Positions 27,475 to 37,155 of a stretch of 64,000 nt of DNA are shown one piece after another. How positions within the stretch are numbered: the first letter of the stretch is position 1; each line of letters opens with the position of its first letter. The stretch spans positions 151,883 through 215,882 of the forward strand of contig JAGBZO010000045.1 in the NCBI GenBank assembly GCA_017628205.1, given 5' to 3'. The position numbers and the translations under genes are program-made. This DNA comes from Duodenibacillus sp. Its GTDB lineage: Bacteria; Pseudomonadota; Gammaproteobacteria; Burkholderiales; Burkholderiaceae_F. The notes under the pieces are model-generated. The model made no database searches, was not told where the DNA came from, and saw only the letters and a program-made list of their open reading frames with translations.

Positions 27475-29286
27475 GTGCTGAAAGTACGAAATTTGTCCGT
27501 TGAAATCACATCGAAAACGGGGACGGTTCAACCCGTCGTCGACTTGTCGTTCGACGTGCGAGCCGGAGAAACGTTGGCCATCGTGGGCGAAAGCGGTTGC
27601 GGCAAGTCGATGACGGCTTTGGCGCTGATGCGACTGCTGCCGCCCGGGGGCGCGGTGTCGGACGGACACGTCGAGCTCGACGGATGCGACCTGTTGGATT
27701 TGTCCGAGCGGGCGATGAATAGCGTACGAGGGAAAAAAGTCGCCATGATATTCCAAGAGCCCGGTACGAGTTTGAATCCCGTCATGACGGTCGGCCAACA
27801 GATCGCCGAGGTGCTGCAGCTGCATGAAGGTATTAGCGGTGCCGAGGCGCGCAAGATGGCTTGTCAATGGCTTGAGCGTGTTGGAATCGACCGCCCCGAG
27901 GAAAAGGTCGACGCCTATCCCTTCGCCCTGTCCGGAGGGCAAAAACAGCGCGTGATGATAGCGATGGCATTGGCCGCAAACCCGAGCATCGTGATTGCTG
28001 ACGAGCCGACGACAGCCTTGGACGTTACGACGCAGATGCAGATTTTGCATTTGATCAAAACGCTGCAACGCGAGAGGAAATTGGCGTTGATCATGATCAC
28101 GCATGATATGGCTGTCGTTCGCTCGATGGCCGATCGGGTGGCGTTGATGTATGCCGGTCAAATTGTCGAGCAAGCCGAGGTCGAGCGCTTTTTTACGTCG
28201 CCAGCGCACCCGTATGCCCGCAGTTTGATGGCGGCGATTCCGACACGAGGTCGAAAAGACCGCCTGCTCGAAGCTATAGAGGGCGTCGTGCCGTCATTGT
28301 CGAAGCGGATCGTCGGATGTCGCTTCGCCGATCGTTGTCGTCATGCTCAAGAGCGTTGTCGTACCGAGTCGGTACCGATGAGGGAGGTGGCTATCGGGCA
28401 CGACGTACGTTGTATTCGTCACGATCTTTGCCCGACCCATACCGATGAGTCTGCTCAAATCACTTCCGGTGCTTTGGGTGAGACGTTGCTCGACATGCAA
28501 GGCGTTTGCATCACGTACGGCTCCGGCAACGGCCTGTTTCGACGTGCTCGCGGAGTCCATGTGGTGCACGAGGCCGATTTGTCGTTGCGAGCCGGAGAGA
28601 CGTTGGTTCTGGTCGGCGAGTCGGGATCGGGCAAGACGACGTTAGGCAAGGCGGCTTTGAAACTGTTGTCCGATGTCAAAGTGGACGGAGAGATCAAGAT
28701 TGCGGGGCAGTCGGTCACAAGCGCGTCTCCGAGTCAGTTGCGCTCGATTCGTCGCCTGGCTCAAATCATTTTTCAGGATCCCTTTGCGTCCCTTGATCCG
28801 CGTATGACAATCGGTGAAAGTATTTTGGAGGGCATGCAGGCGCTCGGGATCGGCTCGTCGGAGAACGAAAGAAAGGCGAAGATGGCGGCGCTGTTGGAGC
28901 GAGTGGGGCTGCCTCGGGAGGCGATCGGGCGCTTGCCTCATGAATTCTCGGGCGGGCAGAGACAACGCGTGGCGATTGCCCGCGCTCTGGCGGTCGATCC
29001 GAAGTTAATCGTTTGCGACGAACCGACGAGTGCGTTGGACGTCAGTGTTCAAGCACAAATCCTCAACTTGATGAAAACGCTGCAGCGTGAACTTGGCATC
29101 GGCTATCTCTTTATCACTCACAACTTCGCCGTGGTGGAGTATATGGCCGATACGGTTGCGGTCATGCAAAAGGGGCGCATTGTCGAGTACGGACGGGCTC
29201 GAGACGTATTGGATTCGCCTCGACACCCGTACACGCGGAGGCTGTTGGCGGCCGTGCCGTCGATTATGAAATCACGCCTGGAATGA
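27475..29286 (+). CDS. Fused dual ABC ATPase of the peptide importer (YejF-like)
   Basis: Two complete ABC ATPase domains are joined in 603 residues. The first has Walker A GESGCGKS at 38-45 and signature LSGGQKQRV. The second has Walker A GESGSGKT at 381-388 and signature FSGGQRQRV, and both have Walker B DEPTTALD/DEPTSALD. Each domain ends in the cysteine-containing oligopeptide-transporter tail (the first has CRFADRCRHAQERC, which in relatives holds an Fe-S cluster). The GTG at 27475 follows AAGGAGAGG. The last 23 bases overlap the converging hemolysin III gene. Confidence 0.92.
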   Translation: MLKVRNLSVEITSKTGTVQPVVDLSFDVRAGETLAIVGESGCGKSMTALALMRLLPPGGAVSDGHVELDGCDLLDLSERAMNSVRGKKVAMIFQEPGTSLNPVMTVGQQIAEVLQLHEGISGAEARKMACQWLERVGIDRPEEKVDAYPFALSGGQKQRVMIAMALAANPSIVIADEPTTALDVTTQMQILHLIKTLQRERKLALIMITHDMAVVRSMADRVALMYAGQIVEQAEVERFFTSPAHPYARSLMAAIPTRGRKDRLLEAIEGVVPSLSKRIVGCRFADRCRHAQERCRTESVPMREVAIGHDVRCIRHDLCPTHTDESAQITSGALGETLLDMQGVCITYGSGNGLFRRARGVHVVHEADLSLRAGETLVLVGESGSGKTTLGKAALKLLSDVKVDGEIKIAGQSVTSASPSQLRSIRRLAQIIFQDPFASLDPRMTIGESILEGMQALGIGSSENERKAKMAALLERVGLPREAIGRLPHEFSGGQRQRVAIARALAVDPKLIVCDEPTSALDVSVQAQILNLMKTLQRELGIGYLFITHNFAVVEYMADTVAVMQKGRIVEYGRARDVLDSPRHPYTRRLLAAVPSIMKSRLE

Positions 29287-29956
29287 CGTAGAGAAGAATC
29301 GAGAAAAACTGCAAAGCCGTTCCCGCAAATACGAAGACGTGCCATATGGCATGACTGTAGGGAAGTCGTTCCCAGATATAGAAAATAACGCCGAGCGAGT
29401 AGGCAAGGCCGCCGCCGACCAATAACCACAGCCCTGCCGCATCAAGTTGGTTCATTAGCGGTTCGATGACGAAAAGGGCGAGCCAGCCCATGGCCAGATA
29501 AAGCAGGCAGTTGATCCAATCGCTACTCTTCATTAATACATGTTGAAGCGATACGCCGGCAATGGCGATGCTCCAGACGGCTCCGAGCAAAATCCAACCG
29601 GTCACCCCGTTTAACGTGATAAGACAAAACGGCGTGTACGAGCCGGCGATCAACACGTAAATCATGGAGTGATCGAGAACCTGTAGCACTTTTTTGGCGC
29701 GTTTGTTCGGAATCGCATGATAGAGCGTGGAGGCCGTATAAAGGAAAATCATGCTGGCGCCGAAAATGCTGACGCCGACAATCACGCGAGGTGAGCCGGA
29801 AAAGGCAACCGCAAAACCGACCAATACGGCCAGTCCCGCAATCGACAGCAGTGCGGCGACGCCATGCGTGATGGCGTTGGCGATTTCTTCGCCGATCGAA
29901 TAATTGGCGACACAAGCAAGCGATTTTCCCGTGGGAAGCGATGTTTCGTAAGTCAT
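29264..29956 (-). CDS. Hemolysin III family membrane protein
   Basis: This 230-residue protein has seven predicted transmembrane helices and belongs to the PAQR/hemolysin III family. The metal-binding pattern of the family is visible: a His in AITHGV, Ser-x3-His in STLYH, and His-x3-His in HAIWH near the C-terminus. The name comes from Bacillus cereus HlyIII; most homologues have no proven toxin role and may act in membrane lipid homeostasis. Its 3' end overlaps the ABC ATPase gene on the other strand by 23 bp, and no separate terminator is visible for either. Confidence 0.88.
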   Translation of the reverse strand: MTYETSLPTGKSLACVANYSIGEEIANAITHGVAALLSIAGLAVLVGFAVAFSGSPRVIVGVSIFGASMIFLYTASTLYHAIPNKRAKKVLQVLDHSMIYVLIAGSYTPFCLITLNGVTGWILLGAVWSIAIAGVSLQHVLMKSSDWINCLLYLAMGWLALFVIEPLMNQLDAAGLWLLVGGGLAYSLGVIFYIWERLPYSHAIWHVFVFAGTALQFFSILLYVIPGVIS

Positions 29957-30026
29957 CGTGGAACAATGATGTGCGAAAAGAAGGCTATGTTGTTGAGTTT
30001 AATGAAAATTTCCAATCCGTGCAGGT

Positions 30027-30060
30027 AAAAAAAGCGCATCGAACGATGCGCTTTTTTTTC
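30027..30060 (-). terminator. Intrinsic terminator after the amino-acid permease gene
   Basis: A 14-bp stem (30027-30041 / 30044-30057, core AAGCGCATCG) is flanked by A and T runs. It can act in both directions, but only the minus-strand permease reads into it. Confidence 0.9.
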
Positions 30061-30072
30061 CGTCAAGTCTAA

Positions 30073-30738
30073 TTATCGGGCGTCGGAAGAGCGGAAACGC
30101 TTTTCCAGATAGCCGACCAAACGGGTAATCGACAAGGTCATGACCAGATAGAGCAGGGCGACCGCGGTCCAAATTTCGAGAGAACCATAGGTCTCGGCGA
30201 TCACCAACTGACCGGAACGCGTCAATTCTTCGAAACCGATGACGGAAACCAAGGAGGAGTCCTTCAGCATGGCGATGAATTCGTTACCCAGCGGCGGGAT
30301 GATGCGCTTGAAAGCCTGAGGCAGGATGATGAAACGCATCGTCTGTGCCCAGGTCATGCCCAAGCTCAGACCTGCGCGCATCTGACCTTGCTCGATCGAC
30401 TGAATACCGGCTCGGAAAATTTCGGCGACGTAAGCACCGGAGTTGATCGAGCAGGCGGCCACTGCGGCAACGAACGGATCAATGCGGTGACCGATGATGA
30501 CCGGCAAGGCAAAGTAGATGATGAAAATCTGAACCAGAAGCGGGGTGCCGCGGATGAAGTCGACGTAAACCTTGGCCAAAATGCGAAGGATGCCGAACTT
30601 GCTGAGCTGAGCCAATGCGGCGATCAAACCGAGCACCAAACCCAAGCCAACTGCCAATGCCGTGATTTGCAGCGTTACCAGAGCCCCTTGCAGCAACAGC
30701 GGGAACGAGCTCGTGATAAGAGAAAAATCAAAGTCCAT
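30073..30738 (-). CDS. Polar amino-acid ABC transporter permease
   Basis: This 221-residue inner-membrane permease belongs to the His/Glu/Gln/Arg family, with about five helices. The EAA loop is GLSLGMTWAQTMRFIILPQA, followed by PLGNEFIAMLKDSSL, which is diagnostic of this family. The ATG at 30738 is preceded by GGAG and fits known N-termini; an 8-residue longer form is possible. The binding-protein gene lies upstream across a terminator. No ATPase gene of this type is in the window. Confidence 0.9.
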   Translation of the reverse strand: MDFDFSLITSSFPLLLQGALVTLQITALAVGLGLVLGLIAALAQLSKFGILRILAKVYVDFIRGTPLLVQIFIIYFALPVIIGHRIDPFVAAVAACSINSGAYVAEIFRAGIQSIEQGQMRAGLSLGMTWAQTMRFIILPQAFKRIIPPLGNEFIAMLKDSSLVSVIGFEELTRSGQLVIAETYGSLEIWTAVALLYLVMTLSITRLVGYLEKRFRSSDAR

Positions 30739-30824
30739 GGAAAAGGAACTCCAAAAAACCAAATACGCGAAAGCGAAGATTCTATTATTTTAGATAAAAC
30801 GGCCTAATTGTAAAGAAAACGAAA

Positions 30825-30855
30825 AAAAATGCGGACAGGGTCCGCATTTTTTTGT
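30825..30855 (-). terminator. Terminator between the amino-acid binding protein and permease genes
   Basis: AAAAATGCGGAC (30825-30836) pairs with GTCCGCATTTTT (30840-30851), with T-run on the minus strand too. Partial termination here would give more binding protein than permease, a common arrangement. Confidence 0.9.
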
Positions 30856-30858
30856 TTA

Positions 30859-31614
30859 TTACTTGGCGCCAAACCACTTGCGGTAAATTTGGTCGAACTC
30901 GCCGGACTGCTTGACGTCGGCAAGAGCCTTGTTCAGCTTGTCGAGCAAAGCGGTGTTTTCCTTGGTGACGGCAAAGCCGAACTGTTCGCTTTCGAGCACT
31001 TCATCAAGGTGCTTGAAGAGTTGCTGATTGCGAGGGCGGGAAGCCATAAAGTAGCTCGTTACGGGTTTGTCGGTAATGACGGCCTGACACCCCTTGTTGC
31101 GCAACTCCATGTAGGCGTCGCTAATGGCGTTGAACGAACGCAATTGGGCGCCCTCGATTTCCTTGGCGAGCATGGCGCCGGAGGTGCCGATCTGGACGCA
31201 GAGGGTCTTATTCTTCAAATCGGCCGAGGACTTGATCGTGTTTTCGTCGGCCTTGTTGATCAAAATCGAGACGCCGGAGTCGTAGTACGGCGTGGTGAAG
31301 TTCACCTTGGTGGCGCGTTCCTTGGTAATCGTGATGGCCGAGCCGCCGATATTGGCCGTGCCGGTCATGACGGACGGGATGACGGCATCAAAGCCCATAT
31401 TGGTGATGTCGAGCTTGGCCCCGATTTTCTTTGCCAACACTTTCAGAAGGTCCACCTCAAAGCCCACGTGATCGCCGGTTTTGGAATCGACGAAAATGAA
31501 CGGAGCGTAGGAGCTTTCCGCTGCGACTCGCAACGTTTCGGCTTGAGCCGTAGCGGAAGTAGAGATCAGAGCGGCGCCGAGCGCGCCGACAAATGCAAAT
31601 TTCTTTAAAAACAT
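30859..31614 (-). CDS. Amino-acid ABC transporter periplasmic binding protein
   Basis: This 251-residue family 3 binding protein starts with a signal peptide (basic MFLKKF, hydrophobic stretch, cleavage expected after ATAQA). The mature part begins ETLRVAAESSYAPF and contains the family segments GFEVDLLKVLAKKIG and PYYDSGVSILI. Similar proteins bind glutamine, basic or other polar amino acids; the exact ligand is not clear. The ATG at 31614 is preferred over an in-frame start six codons upstream because it gives a normal signal peptide. Confidence 0.9.
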   Translation of the reverse strand: MFLKKFAFVGALGAALISTSATAQAETLRVAAESSYAPFIFVDSKTGDHVGFEVDLLKVLAKKIGAKLDITNMGFDAVIPSVMTGTANIGGSAITITKERATKVNFTTPYYDSGVSILINKADENTIKSSADLKNKTLCVQIGTSGAMLAKEIEGAQLRSFNAISDAYMELRNKGCQAVITDKPVTSYFMASRPRNQQLFKHLDEVLESEQFGFAVTKENTALLDKLNKALADVKQSGEFDQIYRKWFGAK

Positions 31615-31706
31615 CGGTGTGCCCTCAGTCAAAATGGTTGGAAATCACCCCGGCGTTGCGAGGCAGGAGCAAACGTTACGGCAAAAAAAAAGATCGCAAA
31701 TCATTA

Positions 31707-31909
31707 AAAGTACTTAGCAAAATTTCAGTTAGATCAAAAAATAAAAATTTTGTTTGTCCTTGAAGTTCAAGAGAGTTTTGCTTCTAAGTGGTATATCTAA
31801 TACGCAGTTTCTTGAAATTGTTACATAAAGAAAATTAGTCTTAGACTTTAGTCGGCTATTTCCTGTATTATTCTTGACCAGAAAGCTCGGGTATTTTTAA
31901 AGTACTTAG
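31707..31909. repeat. Direct repeats of AAAGTACTTAG flanking the iscR upstream region
   Basis: The 11-mer AAAGTACTTAG, whose core AAGTACTT is a palindrome, occurs at 31707-31717 and 31899-31909. One copy is near the divergent binding-protein gene and one just before iscR. A shared operator is possible, but no regulator is identified. Confidence 0.5.
31835..31894 (+). promoter_or_regulatory. Two IscR type-1 binding sites before iscR
   Basis: Two 25-bp stretches, 31835-31859 and 31870-31894, each match 19 of 25 positions of the IscR type-1 consensus. The first ends in a perfect right half AGTCGGCTAT. The second begins ATTCTTGACC and ends CTCGGGTAT. Their centres are 35 bp apart and the second is 28 bp before the iscR ATG. 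This implies repression of the isc operon by [2Fe-2S]-IscR. The remainder of 31615-31834 is AT-rich and holds no gene. Confidence 0.75.
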
Positions 31910-31921
31910 GAAATTGACATC

Positions 31922-32374
31922 ATGAAGTTAACCACTCGCGGTCGTTTTGCTGTCACCAGCATGATTGATTTGGCGCTTTACGGCGGTGATCGTCCCGTAC
32001 GCTTGTGCGACATTGCAGCCCGACAGCACATTTCGATTCCGTATTTAGAACAAATTTTCGCCACGCTGCGACGAGCCGAGCTTGTTGTCAGCGTACGCGG
32101 TCCCGGTGGTGGCTACCTTTTGGCCCGCCCCAAGGAAGAAATTACGGCCGGTGAAATCGTTTCGGCTCTCGACGGTCAAGTCGAAGAAACGAAGTGTCGC
32201 GGCGGCGGTTCTTGTTTGGGCGGCGCGGAGTGTTTGGCATACGGTCTTTGGACGGATATGAACCATCATGTCGCCCAATTTCTGAATTCCCGCACGCTAG
32301 CGGATATTTTGAAGCTGTACGCCACAAACCATCTGCCCGACAGCCCCGATGTCATTTGCATCAAGCCCGTTTAA
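31922..32374 (+). CDS. iscR: Fe-S cluster assembly transcriptional regulator IscR
   Basis: IscR is a 150-residue Rrf2-family winged-helix regulator that represses isc when it holds a [2Fe-2S] cluster. The helix-turn-helix is in residues 28-50 (DIAARQHISIPYLEQIFATL). The cluster cysteines are Cys92, Cys98 and Cys104, with the same spacing and numbering as in E. coli. It is the first gene of a complete isc operon and has two type-1 sites in front of it. Confidence 0.96.
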   Translation: MKLTTRGRFAVTSMIDLALYGGDRPVRLCDIAARQHISIPYLEQIFATLRRAELVVSVRGPGGGYLLARPKEEITAGEIVSALDGQVEETKCRGGGSCLGGAECLAYGLWTDMNHHVAQFLNSRTLADILKLYATNHLPDSPDVICIKPV

Positions 32375-32403
32375 TTGAATCCATCCTGTTTTGAGAGAAG
32401 AAA

Positions 32404-33615
32404 ATGCAACTGCCCGTATATCTCGATTACTCGGCCACAACTCCTGTAGATCCGCGTGTTGCCGAAAAGATGATTCCGTATTTGTGTGAAAAGTTCGGTA
32501 ACCCCGCCAGTCGTTCTCATGCCTACGGTTGGGATGCCGAAAAGGTCGTGCAAGAGGCTCGTGAAGAGGTCGCCAAGTATTTGAACGCCGATCCTCGCGA
32601 AATCGTTTGGACGTCCGGCGCAACGGAAGCCGATAATTTGGCCATCAAGGGCGCAGCCCACTTCTACAAGGACAAGGGCAAGCATCTGATCACGGTTAAG
32701 ACCGAACACAAGGCCGTTTTGGATTCCATGCGTCATTTGGAGTCCGAAGGGTATGAAGTCACCTACATGGACGTTCTTCCCAACGGTTTGCTCGATCTTG
32801 AAGCTCTCAAGGCCGCCATGCGTCCGGACACGATTTTGGTCTCCGTCATGGCCGTGAACAATGAAATCGGTGTGATTCAGGATCTCAAGGCGATCGGCGA
32901 ACTGTGTCGCGAACGCAAGATCATTTTCCACTGCGACGCCACCCAGGCAGCCGGCAAGATGAAGCTCGACATGCAGGAATTGAAAATCGATTTGTTGAGC
33001 CTGTCTTCTCACAAGGTATACGGTCCCAAGGGTATGGGCGCGCTGTACGTTCGTCGCAAGCCGCGCGTTCGTATCGAAGCCCAGATTCACGGCGGCGGTC
33101 ACGAACGCGGCATGCGTTCGGGTACGTTGGCCACTCATCAGATCGTCGGTATGGGTGAAGCTTATCGTCTGGCTCGTTTGGAACAGGACGAAGAAATCGC
33201 CCGTTTGACCAAGTTGCGTCAGCGTTTGCTCGACGGCATCGTCAACAACATTCCCGAAGTTGTCGTTAACGGTGACATGGAAAATCGCGTCTGCTGTAAC
33301 CTGAACGTCTCGTTTGCTTTCGTTGAAGGCGAAAGCTTGATGATGGCGTTGAAGGACATTGCCGTCAGCTCCGGTTCGGCCTGTACCTCGGCTTCTCTCG
33401 AACCTTCGTACGTTTTGCGCGCTTTGGGTATTGACGATGAATTGGCCCACAGTTCTTTGCGTTTCTCGATGGGTCGCTGGACGACGGAAGAAGAAATCGA
33501 TTTCACGATCAAGTTGTTGATCGAAAAGGTTGCCAAGTTGCGCGAAATGTCGCCCCTTTGGGAAATGCATCAGCAGGGCATCGATCTTGACACCGTCAAG
33601 TGGTCCGAACACTAA
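32404..33615 (+). CDS. iscS: Cysteine desulfurase IscS
   Basis: IscS is a PLP enzyme that takes sulfur from cysteine as a persulfide for Fe-S clusters, tRNA thiolation and TusA. The 403-residue protein has the PLP lysine Lys204 in [12 protein letters not shown] and the persulfide cysteine Cys327 in [16 protein letters not shown]. Length and motifs are standard for the housekeeping group I enzyme. It lies 29 bp after iscR. Confidence 0.97.
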   Translation: MQLPVYLDYSATTPVDPRVAEKMIPYLCEKFGNPASRSHAYGWDAEKVVQEAREEVAKYLNADPREIVWTSGATEADNLAIKGAAHFYKDKGKHLITVKTEHKAVLDSMRHLESEGYEVTYMDVLPNGLLDLEALKAAMRPDTILVSVMAVNNEIGVIQDLKAIGELCRERKIIFHCDATQAAGKMKLDMQELKIDLLSLSSHKVYGPKGMGALYVRRKPRVRIEAQIHGGGHERGMRSGTLATHQIVGMGEAYRLARLEQDEEIARLTKLRQRLLDGIVNNIPEVVVNGDMENRVCCNLNVSFAFVEGESLMMALKDIAVSSGSACTSASLEPSYVLRALGIDDELAHSSLRFSMGRWTTEEEIDFTIKLLIEKVAKLREMSPLWEMHQQGIDLDTVKWSEH

Positions 33616-33671
33616 TTGATTGAATGACGACCCGGGTCGATCGGTTCGGGTCGTTTAACGGAGTTTTTATT

Positions 33672-34061
33672 ATGGCTTACAGCGAAAAGTTGATTGATCA
33701 CTATGAAAATCCCCGCAATGTCGGCACCCTTGACAATGCCGACTCGACGGTCGGGACCGGTATGGTCGGCGCACCGGCTTGCGGCGACGTCATGCGTTTG
33801 CAGATCAAGGTCAATCAGGAAGGCGTGATTGAAGACGCTAAATTCAAGACGTATGGTTGCGGTTCCGCAATCGCCTCGAGCTCTTTGGTGACCGAATGGG
33901 TCAAAGGCAAGTCCATCGAAGACGCCGCCAAGATCACCAATGCCGAAATCGCGGAAGAGTTGGCTTTGCCTCCCGTCAAGATCCACTGTTCCATTTTGGC
34001 CGAGGACGCCATCAAGGCGGCCATTGACGACTACAAGAGCAAGCAGGGAAGCAAGGAGTAA
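33672..34061 (+). CDS. iscU: Fe-S cluster scaffold protein IscU
   Basis: IscU is the scaffold on which [2Fe-2S] clusters are built. The 129-residue protein keeps the three cluster cysteines Cys37, Cys63 and Cys106 at E. coli positions, and the HscA recognition motif LPPVK. The ATG at 33672 is chosen; an upstream in-frame start gives 16 extra residues with no counterpart in the family. Confidence 0.97.
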   Translation: MAYSEKLIDHYENPRNVGTLDNADSTVGTGMVGAPACGDVMRLQIKVNQEGVIEDAKFKTYGCGSAIASSSLVTEWVKGKSIEDAAKITNAEIAEELALPPVKIHCSILAEDAIKAAIDDYKSKQGSKE

Positions 34062-34064
34062 CTC

Positions 34065-34388
34065 ATGGCAGTAACCTTGACCGAATCCGCCGCCAAGCAC
34101 GTTGCGGCCTATTTGACCAAGCGTGGCAAAGGGATCGGCCTGCGTTTGGGCGTCAAAACCTCCGGTTGTTCCGGTATGGCCTACAAGCTCGAATTCGCCG
34201 ACGTCATCAATGAAGACGATCAAACGTGGGAAAGCCACGGCGTTAAAGTGATCGTCGATGCCAAAAGCCTGCCCTACATCGACGGGACGGAATTGGACTA
34301 CGTGCGTGAAGGCCTGCAAGAAGGCTTCAAGTACAACAACCCGCAAGAAAAAGAACGTTGCGGTTGCGGGAAGTCTTTCCACGTCTAA
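34065..34388 (+). CDS. iscA: Fe-S cluster assembly protein IscA
   Basis: IscA is a 107-residue A-type carrier that passes clusters to target proteins. The three conserved cysteines are Cys35 (SGCSGMAY), Cys99 and Cys101 (CGCG), as in E. coli. It starts 3 bp after iscU. Confidence 0.97.
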   Translation: MAVTLTESAAKHVAAYLTKRGKGIGLRLGVKTSGCSGMAYKLEFADVINEDDQTWESHGVKVIVDAKSLPYIDGTELDYVREGLQEGFKYNNPQEKERCGCGKSFHV

Positions 34389-34400
34389 GTGGGTGACGAG

Positions 34401-34901
34401 ATGGCAGAAATGACACCGTTTGCTCTTTTAGGTCTGCCGGCTCGATTCGCCATTGAGTCCGAAGAAATTGAGGAGGGATGGCGCCGTGCGATCGCAATGG
34501 TCCATCCCGATCGTTTCGCATCTCGCCCCGCTGCGGAACGACGTGTTGCTGAACAATGGGCGGGACGCATCAACGAGGCAAAAGAGGCGATAGAAAATCC
34601 GATCAGCCGAGCCGTAACGTTACTCAAATTGCGTGGCGTTGATGTCGGTACCGAAACCGACACAAAAATGGACATGCAGTTTTTGATGCAACAGATGCAA
34701 TGGCGCGAGGCAGCCGAATCGCTGGTCTCCGCGCAAGCGAAACAAGCGTTGTTGGAAGAAATTTGCTCGGCTCGAGCCGACGAAGTACGCTTGTTGACCG
34801 ATGTGTTGGACGGTAACGGCGATTTGGCTCAAGCCAGACAAGCCGTGCGTCGTCTGATGTTTATCGAAAAAATTTACCGCGACATCGATCGCGAACAATA
34901 A
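34401..34901 (+). CDS. hscB: Co-chaperone HscB
   Basis: HscB is the J-domain partner that brings IscU to HscA. The 166-residue protein has the His-Pro-Asp signature at residues 35-37 and a C-terminal helical IscU-binding domain. The ATG at 34401 is preceded by GACGAG; a GTG at 34389, directly after the iscA stop, is the alternative and would add four residues. Confidence 0.94.
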   Translation: MAEMTPFALLGLPARFAIESEEIEEGWRRAIAMVHPDRFASRPAAERRVAEQWAGRINEAKEAIENPISRAVTLLKLRGVDVGTETDTKMDMQFLMQQMQWREAAESLVSAQAKQALLEEICSARADEVRLLTDVLDGNGDLAQARQAVRRLMFIEKIYRDIDREQ

Positions 34902-34922
34902 TCGTCAAGAAAGAACCACACC

Positions 34923-36806
34923 ATGATGGGATTAATGCAAATTGCCGAGCCCGGCATGTCTGCCGCTCCGCACGAAGAGCGTTTGGCTGTCGGTATCGAC
35001 TTGGGGACGACGAATTCGCTGGTTGCCAGTGTCATGAGCGGAACGGCCGAAGTTATTCGAGATCAAGCCGGTCGCGCCCTGTTGCCTTCGATTGTTCGTT
35101 ACCTCTCGGACGGCTCGACGCAAGTCGGCTGGGATGCGGTGGCGCACATGCAAAGCGATCCGTTGAATACGATCAGCTCCGTCAAGCGACTGATCGGCCG
35201 CGGCTTAAGCGATGTCGGCGGCAATGTGATCCTGCCTTATCAGTTTGTCGACGTGCCCGGCATGGTGCAGGTTGAAACGGTTGCGGGTGTCAAGAGCCCC
35301 GTCGAAGTTTCCGCCGAAATTCTCAAGACGTTGAAGGCGCGAGCCGAAGAACGATTGGGCGGCGACTTGGTGGGAGCCGTCATCACGGTTCCCGCTTATT
35401 TTGATGATGCTCAACGTCAGGCGACCAAGGATGCCGCACGCGTGGCCGGTCTCAACGTTTTGCGTTTGCTGAACGAACCGACTGCGGCTGCGTTGGCATA
35501 CGGGCTGGACAACGGTGCCGAAGGCACCTATTTGATTTACGACTTGGGCGGCGGCACTTTCGACGTTTCGTTGCTGAAGTTGACCAAGGGTGTTTTCGAA
35601 GTACTGGCGACCGGCGGTAATTCGGCTTTGGGCGGCGACGACTTTGATCATCGTATGGTTTGCTGGGCCCTGGAAGAATTGGCCGGCGAACACGGGGAAG
35701 GTATTTTGACCAATTCCGACAAGCGTTTGCTGACCTTGGCCGCCAAGAAAGCGCGAGAAGCCTTGACCGATAGTGAAGAGGTGAGTTTCGAGGCCACGTT
35801 GTCCGACGGTCGTTCGCTGTCGTTGCCTTTGAACCGAACGGGGTTTGCCGTTTTGGTCGAACACTTGGTCAAGAAGACCTTGGATGCCGTTGCAAACGTA
35901 CTGCGCGATGCGCAGGTCAAGCCCGAAGAGATCAAGGGTGTTGTTCTGGTCGGCGGTTCGACCCGCATGCCCGTGATCCGTCAGGCCGTCACGCAGTATT
36001 TCGGTCGCACGCCGTTTTGCGATATCGATCCCGACCAGGTTGTTGCAGTGGGTGCGGCCATGCAGGCCAACAAGTTGGCCGGCAACACTGGAGCCGACGA
36101 AGACTGGCTTTTGCTCGACGTCACCCCCTTGTCTTTGGGGCTGGAAACCATGGGCGGTTTGGTCGAAAAGGTCATTCCGCGCAATACGGCCATTCCGGTT
36201 GCGATGGCGCAGGATTTCACGACGTTCAAGGACGGCCAAACGGCCATGGCCATTCACGTGCTCCAAGGCGAGCGCGAAGTCGTCGACGCCTGTCGCTCGT
36301 TGGCCAAGTTTGAACTGCGCGGGATTCCGCCGATGGTAGCGGGTGCCGCCCGCATTCGCGTGACCTTCCAGATCGACGCCGACGGTCTTTTGTCCGTTTC
36401 CGCTCGTGAAACGCGTACCGGTGTCGAGAGCTCCATCGTCGTCAAGCCCAGTTACGGGCTCAGCGACGAAGATGTCATTCGCATGTTGCAAGAAGGTACC
36501 GCTTCGGCCAAGGACGACATGTATGAACGCGAATTGCGTGAGCAACGCGTCGAAGCGGCGCGATTGCTTGAATCCACGCAATCGGCTTTGGATGCCGACG
36601 CCGATTTGCTGAACGAACAGGAATTGGCCGAGGTCAAGGCCAAGATGAGCGAGTTGACCGCCATTGCCGAAGGCAAGAATGTTGAGGCGATCAAAGCGGC
36701 GTTGACGCGTTTGACCGAAGCGACTGAAGAATTTGCGGCCCGTCGCATGGACCGCTCCATCCGTCAGGCGTTGGCCGGACAGAGCATCGATCAATTGAAT
36801 ATTTAA
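34923..36806 (+). CDS. hscA: Chaperone HscA
   Basis: HscA is the specialised Hsp70 that releases clusters from IscU. The 627-residue protein begins its ATPase domain with [13 protein letters not shown] and contains [13 protein letters not shown] and [12 protein letters not shown]. The linker [17 protein letters not shown] leads into the substrate-binding domain. It lies 21 bp after hscB. A few methionines at the start (34923, 34926, 34935) make the exact N-terminus uncertain. Confidence 0.96.
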   Translation: MMGLMQIAEPGMSAAPHEERLAVGIDLGTTNSLVASVMSGTAEVIRDQAGRALLPSIVRYLSDGSTQVGWDAVAHMQSDPLNTISSVKRLIGRGLSDVGGNVILPYQFVDVPGMVQVETVAGVKSPVEVSAEILKTLKARAEERLGGDLVGAVITVPAYFDDAQRQATKDAARVAGLNVLRLLNEPTAAALAYGLDNGAEGTYLIYDLGGGTFDVSLLKLTKGVFEVLATGGNSALGGDDFDHRMVCWALEELAGEHGEGILTNSDKRLLTLAAKKAREALTDSEEVSFEATLSDGRSLSLPLNRTGFAVLVEHLVKKTLDAVANVLRDAQVKPEEIKGVVLVGGSTRMPVIRQAVTQYFGRTPFCDIDPDQVVAVGAAMQANKLAGNTGADEDWLLLDVTPLSLGLETMGGLVEKVIPRNTAIPVAMAQDFTTFKDGQTAMAIHVLQGEREVVDACRSLAKFELRGIPPMVAGAARIRVTFQIDADGLLSVSARETRTGVESSIVVKPSYGLSDEDVIRMLQEGTASAKDDMYERELREQRVEAARLLESTQSALDADADLLNEQELAEVKAKMSELTAIAEGKNVEAIKAALTRLTEATEEFAARRMDRSIRQALAGQSIDQLNI

Positions 36807-36816
36807 GAGGATAACT

Positions 36817-37152
36817 ATGCCGATTGTTACCGTTTTACCGAATGAAACGCTTTGCCCCGAAGGCGCCAAGATTGAAGTGCCGACCGGAGCTCGTTTGGCT
36901 CAGGCTTTGTTGGCCAACGGGATTCGCATTCCTCATGCCTGCGAACACAATTGCGCATGTGCCACCTGCCATGTCATCGTACGTGAAGGTTTCGATTCGC
37001 TCGACGAGCCCGAAGACGAAGAATACGATCAGCTTGATACGGCGTTCGGCAGTTGCGCCTTGTCGCGTTTGAGTTGTCAGACCGTGATGGGCGAGAGCGA
37101 CATCACGATTGAAATTCCCAAGCACAATCGGAATTTGGTCAACGAGGAGTGA
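36817..37152 (+). CDS. fdx: [2Fe-2S] ferredoxin of the isc operon
   Basis: This ferredoxin probably supplies electrons for cluster assembly on IscU. The 111-residue protein has cluster ligands Cys42, Cys48, Cys51 and Cys87 in the adrenodoxin-type pattern C-x5-C-x2-C ... C, with an additional Cys46. The acidic patch DEPEDEEYDQLD (residues 63-74) is where partners dock. It lies between hscA and iscX with 10-bp and 3-bp gaps. Confidence 0.96.
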   Translation: MPIVTVLPNETLCPEGAKIEVPTGARLAQALLANGIRIPHACEHNCACATCHVIVREGFDSLDEPEDEEYDQLDTAFGSCALSRLSCQTVMGESDITIEIPKHNRNLVNEE

Positions 37153-37155
37153 GCT

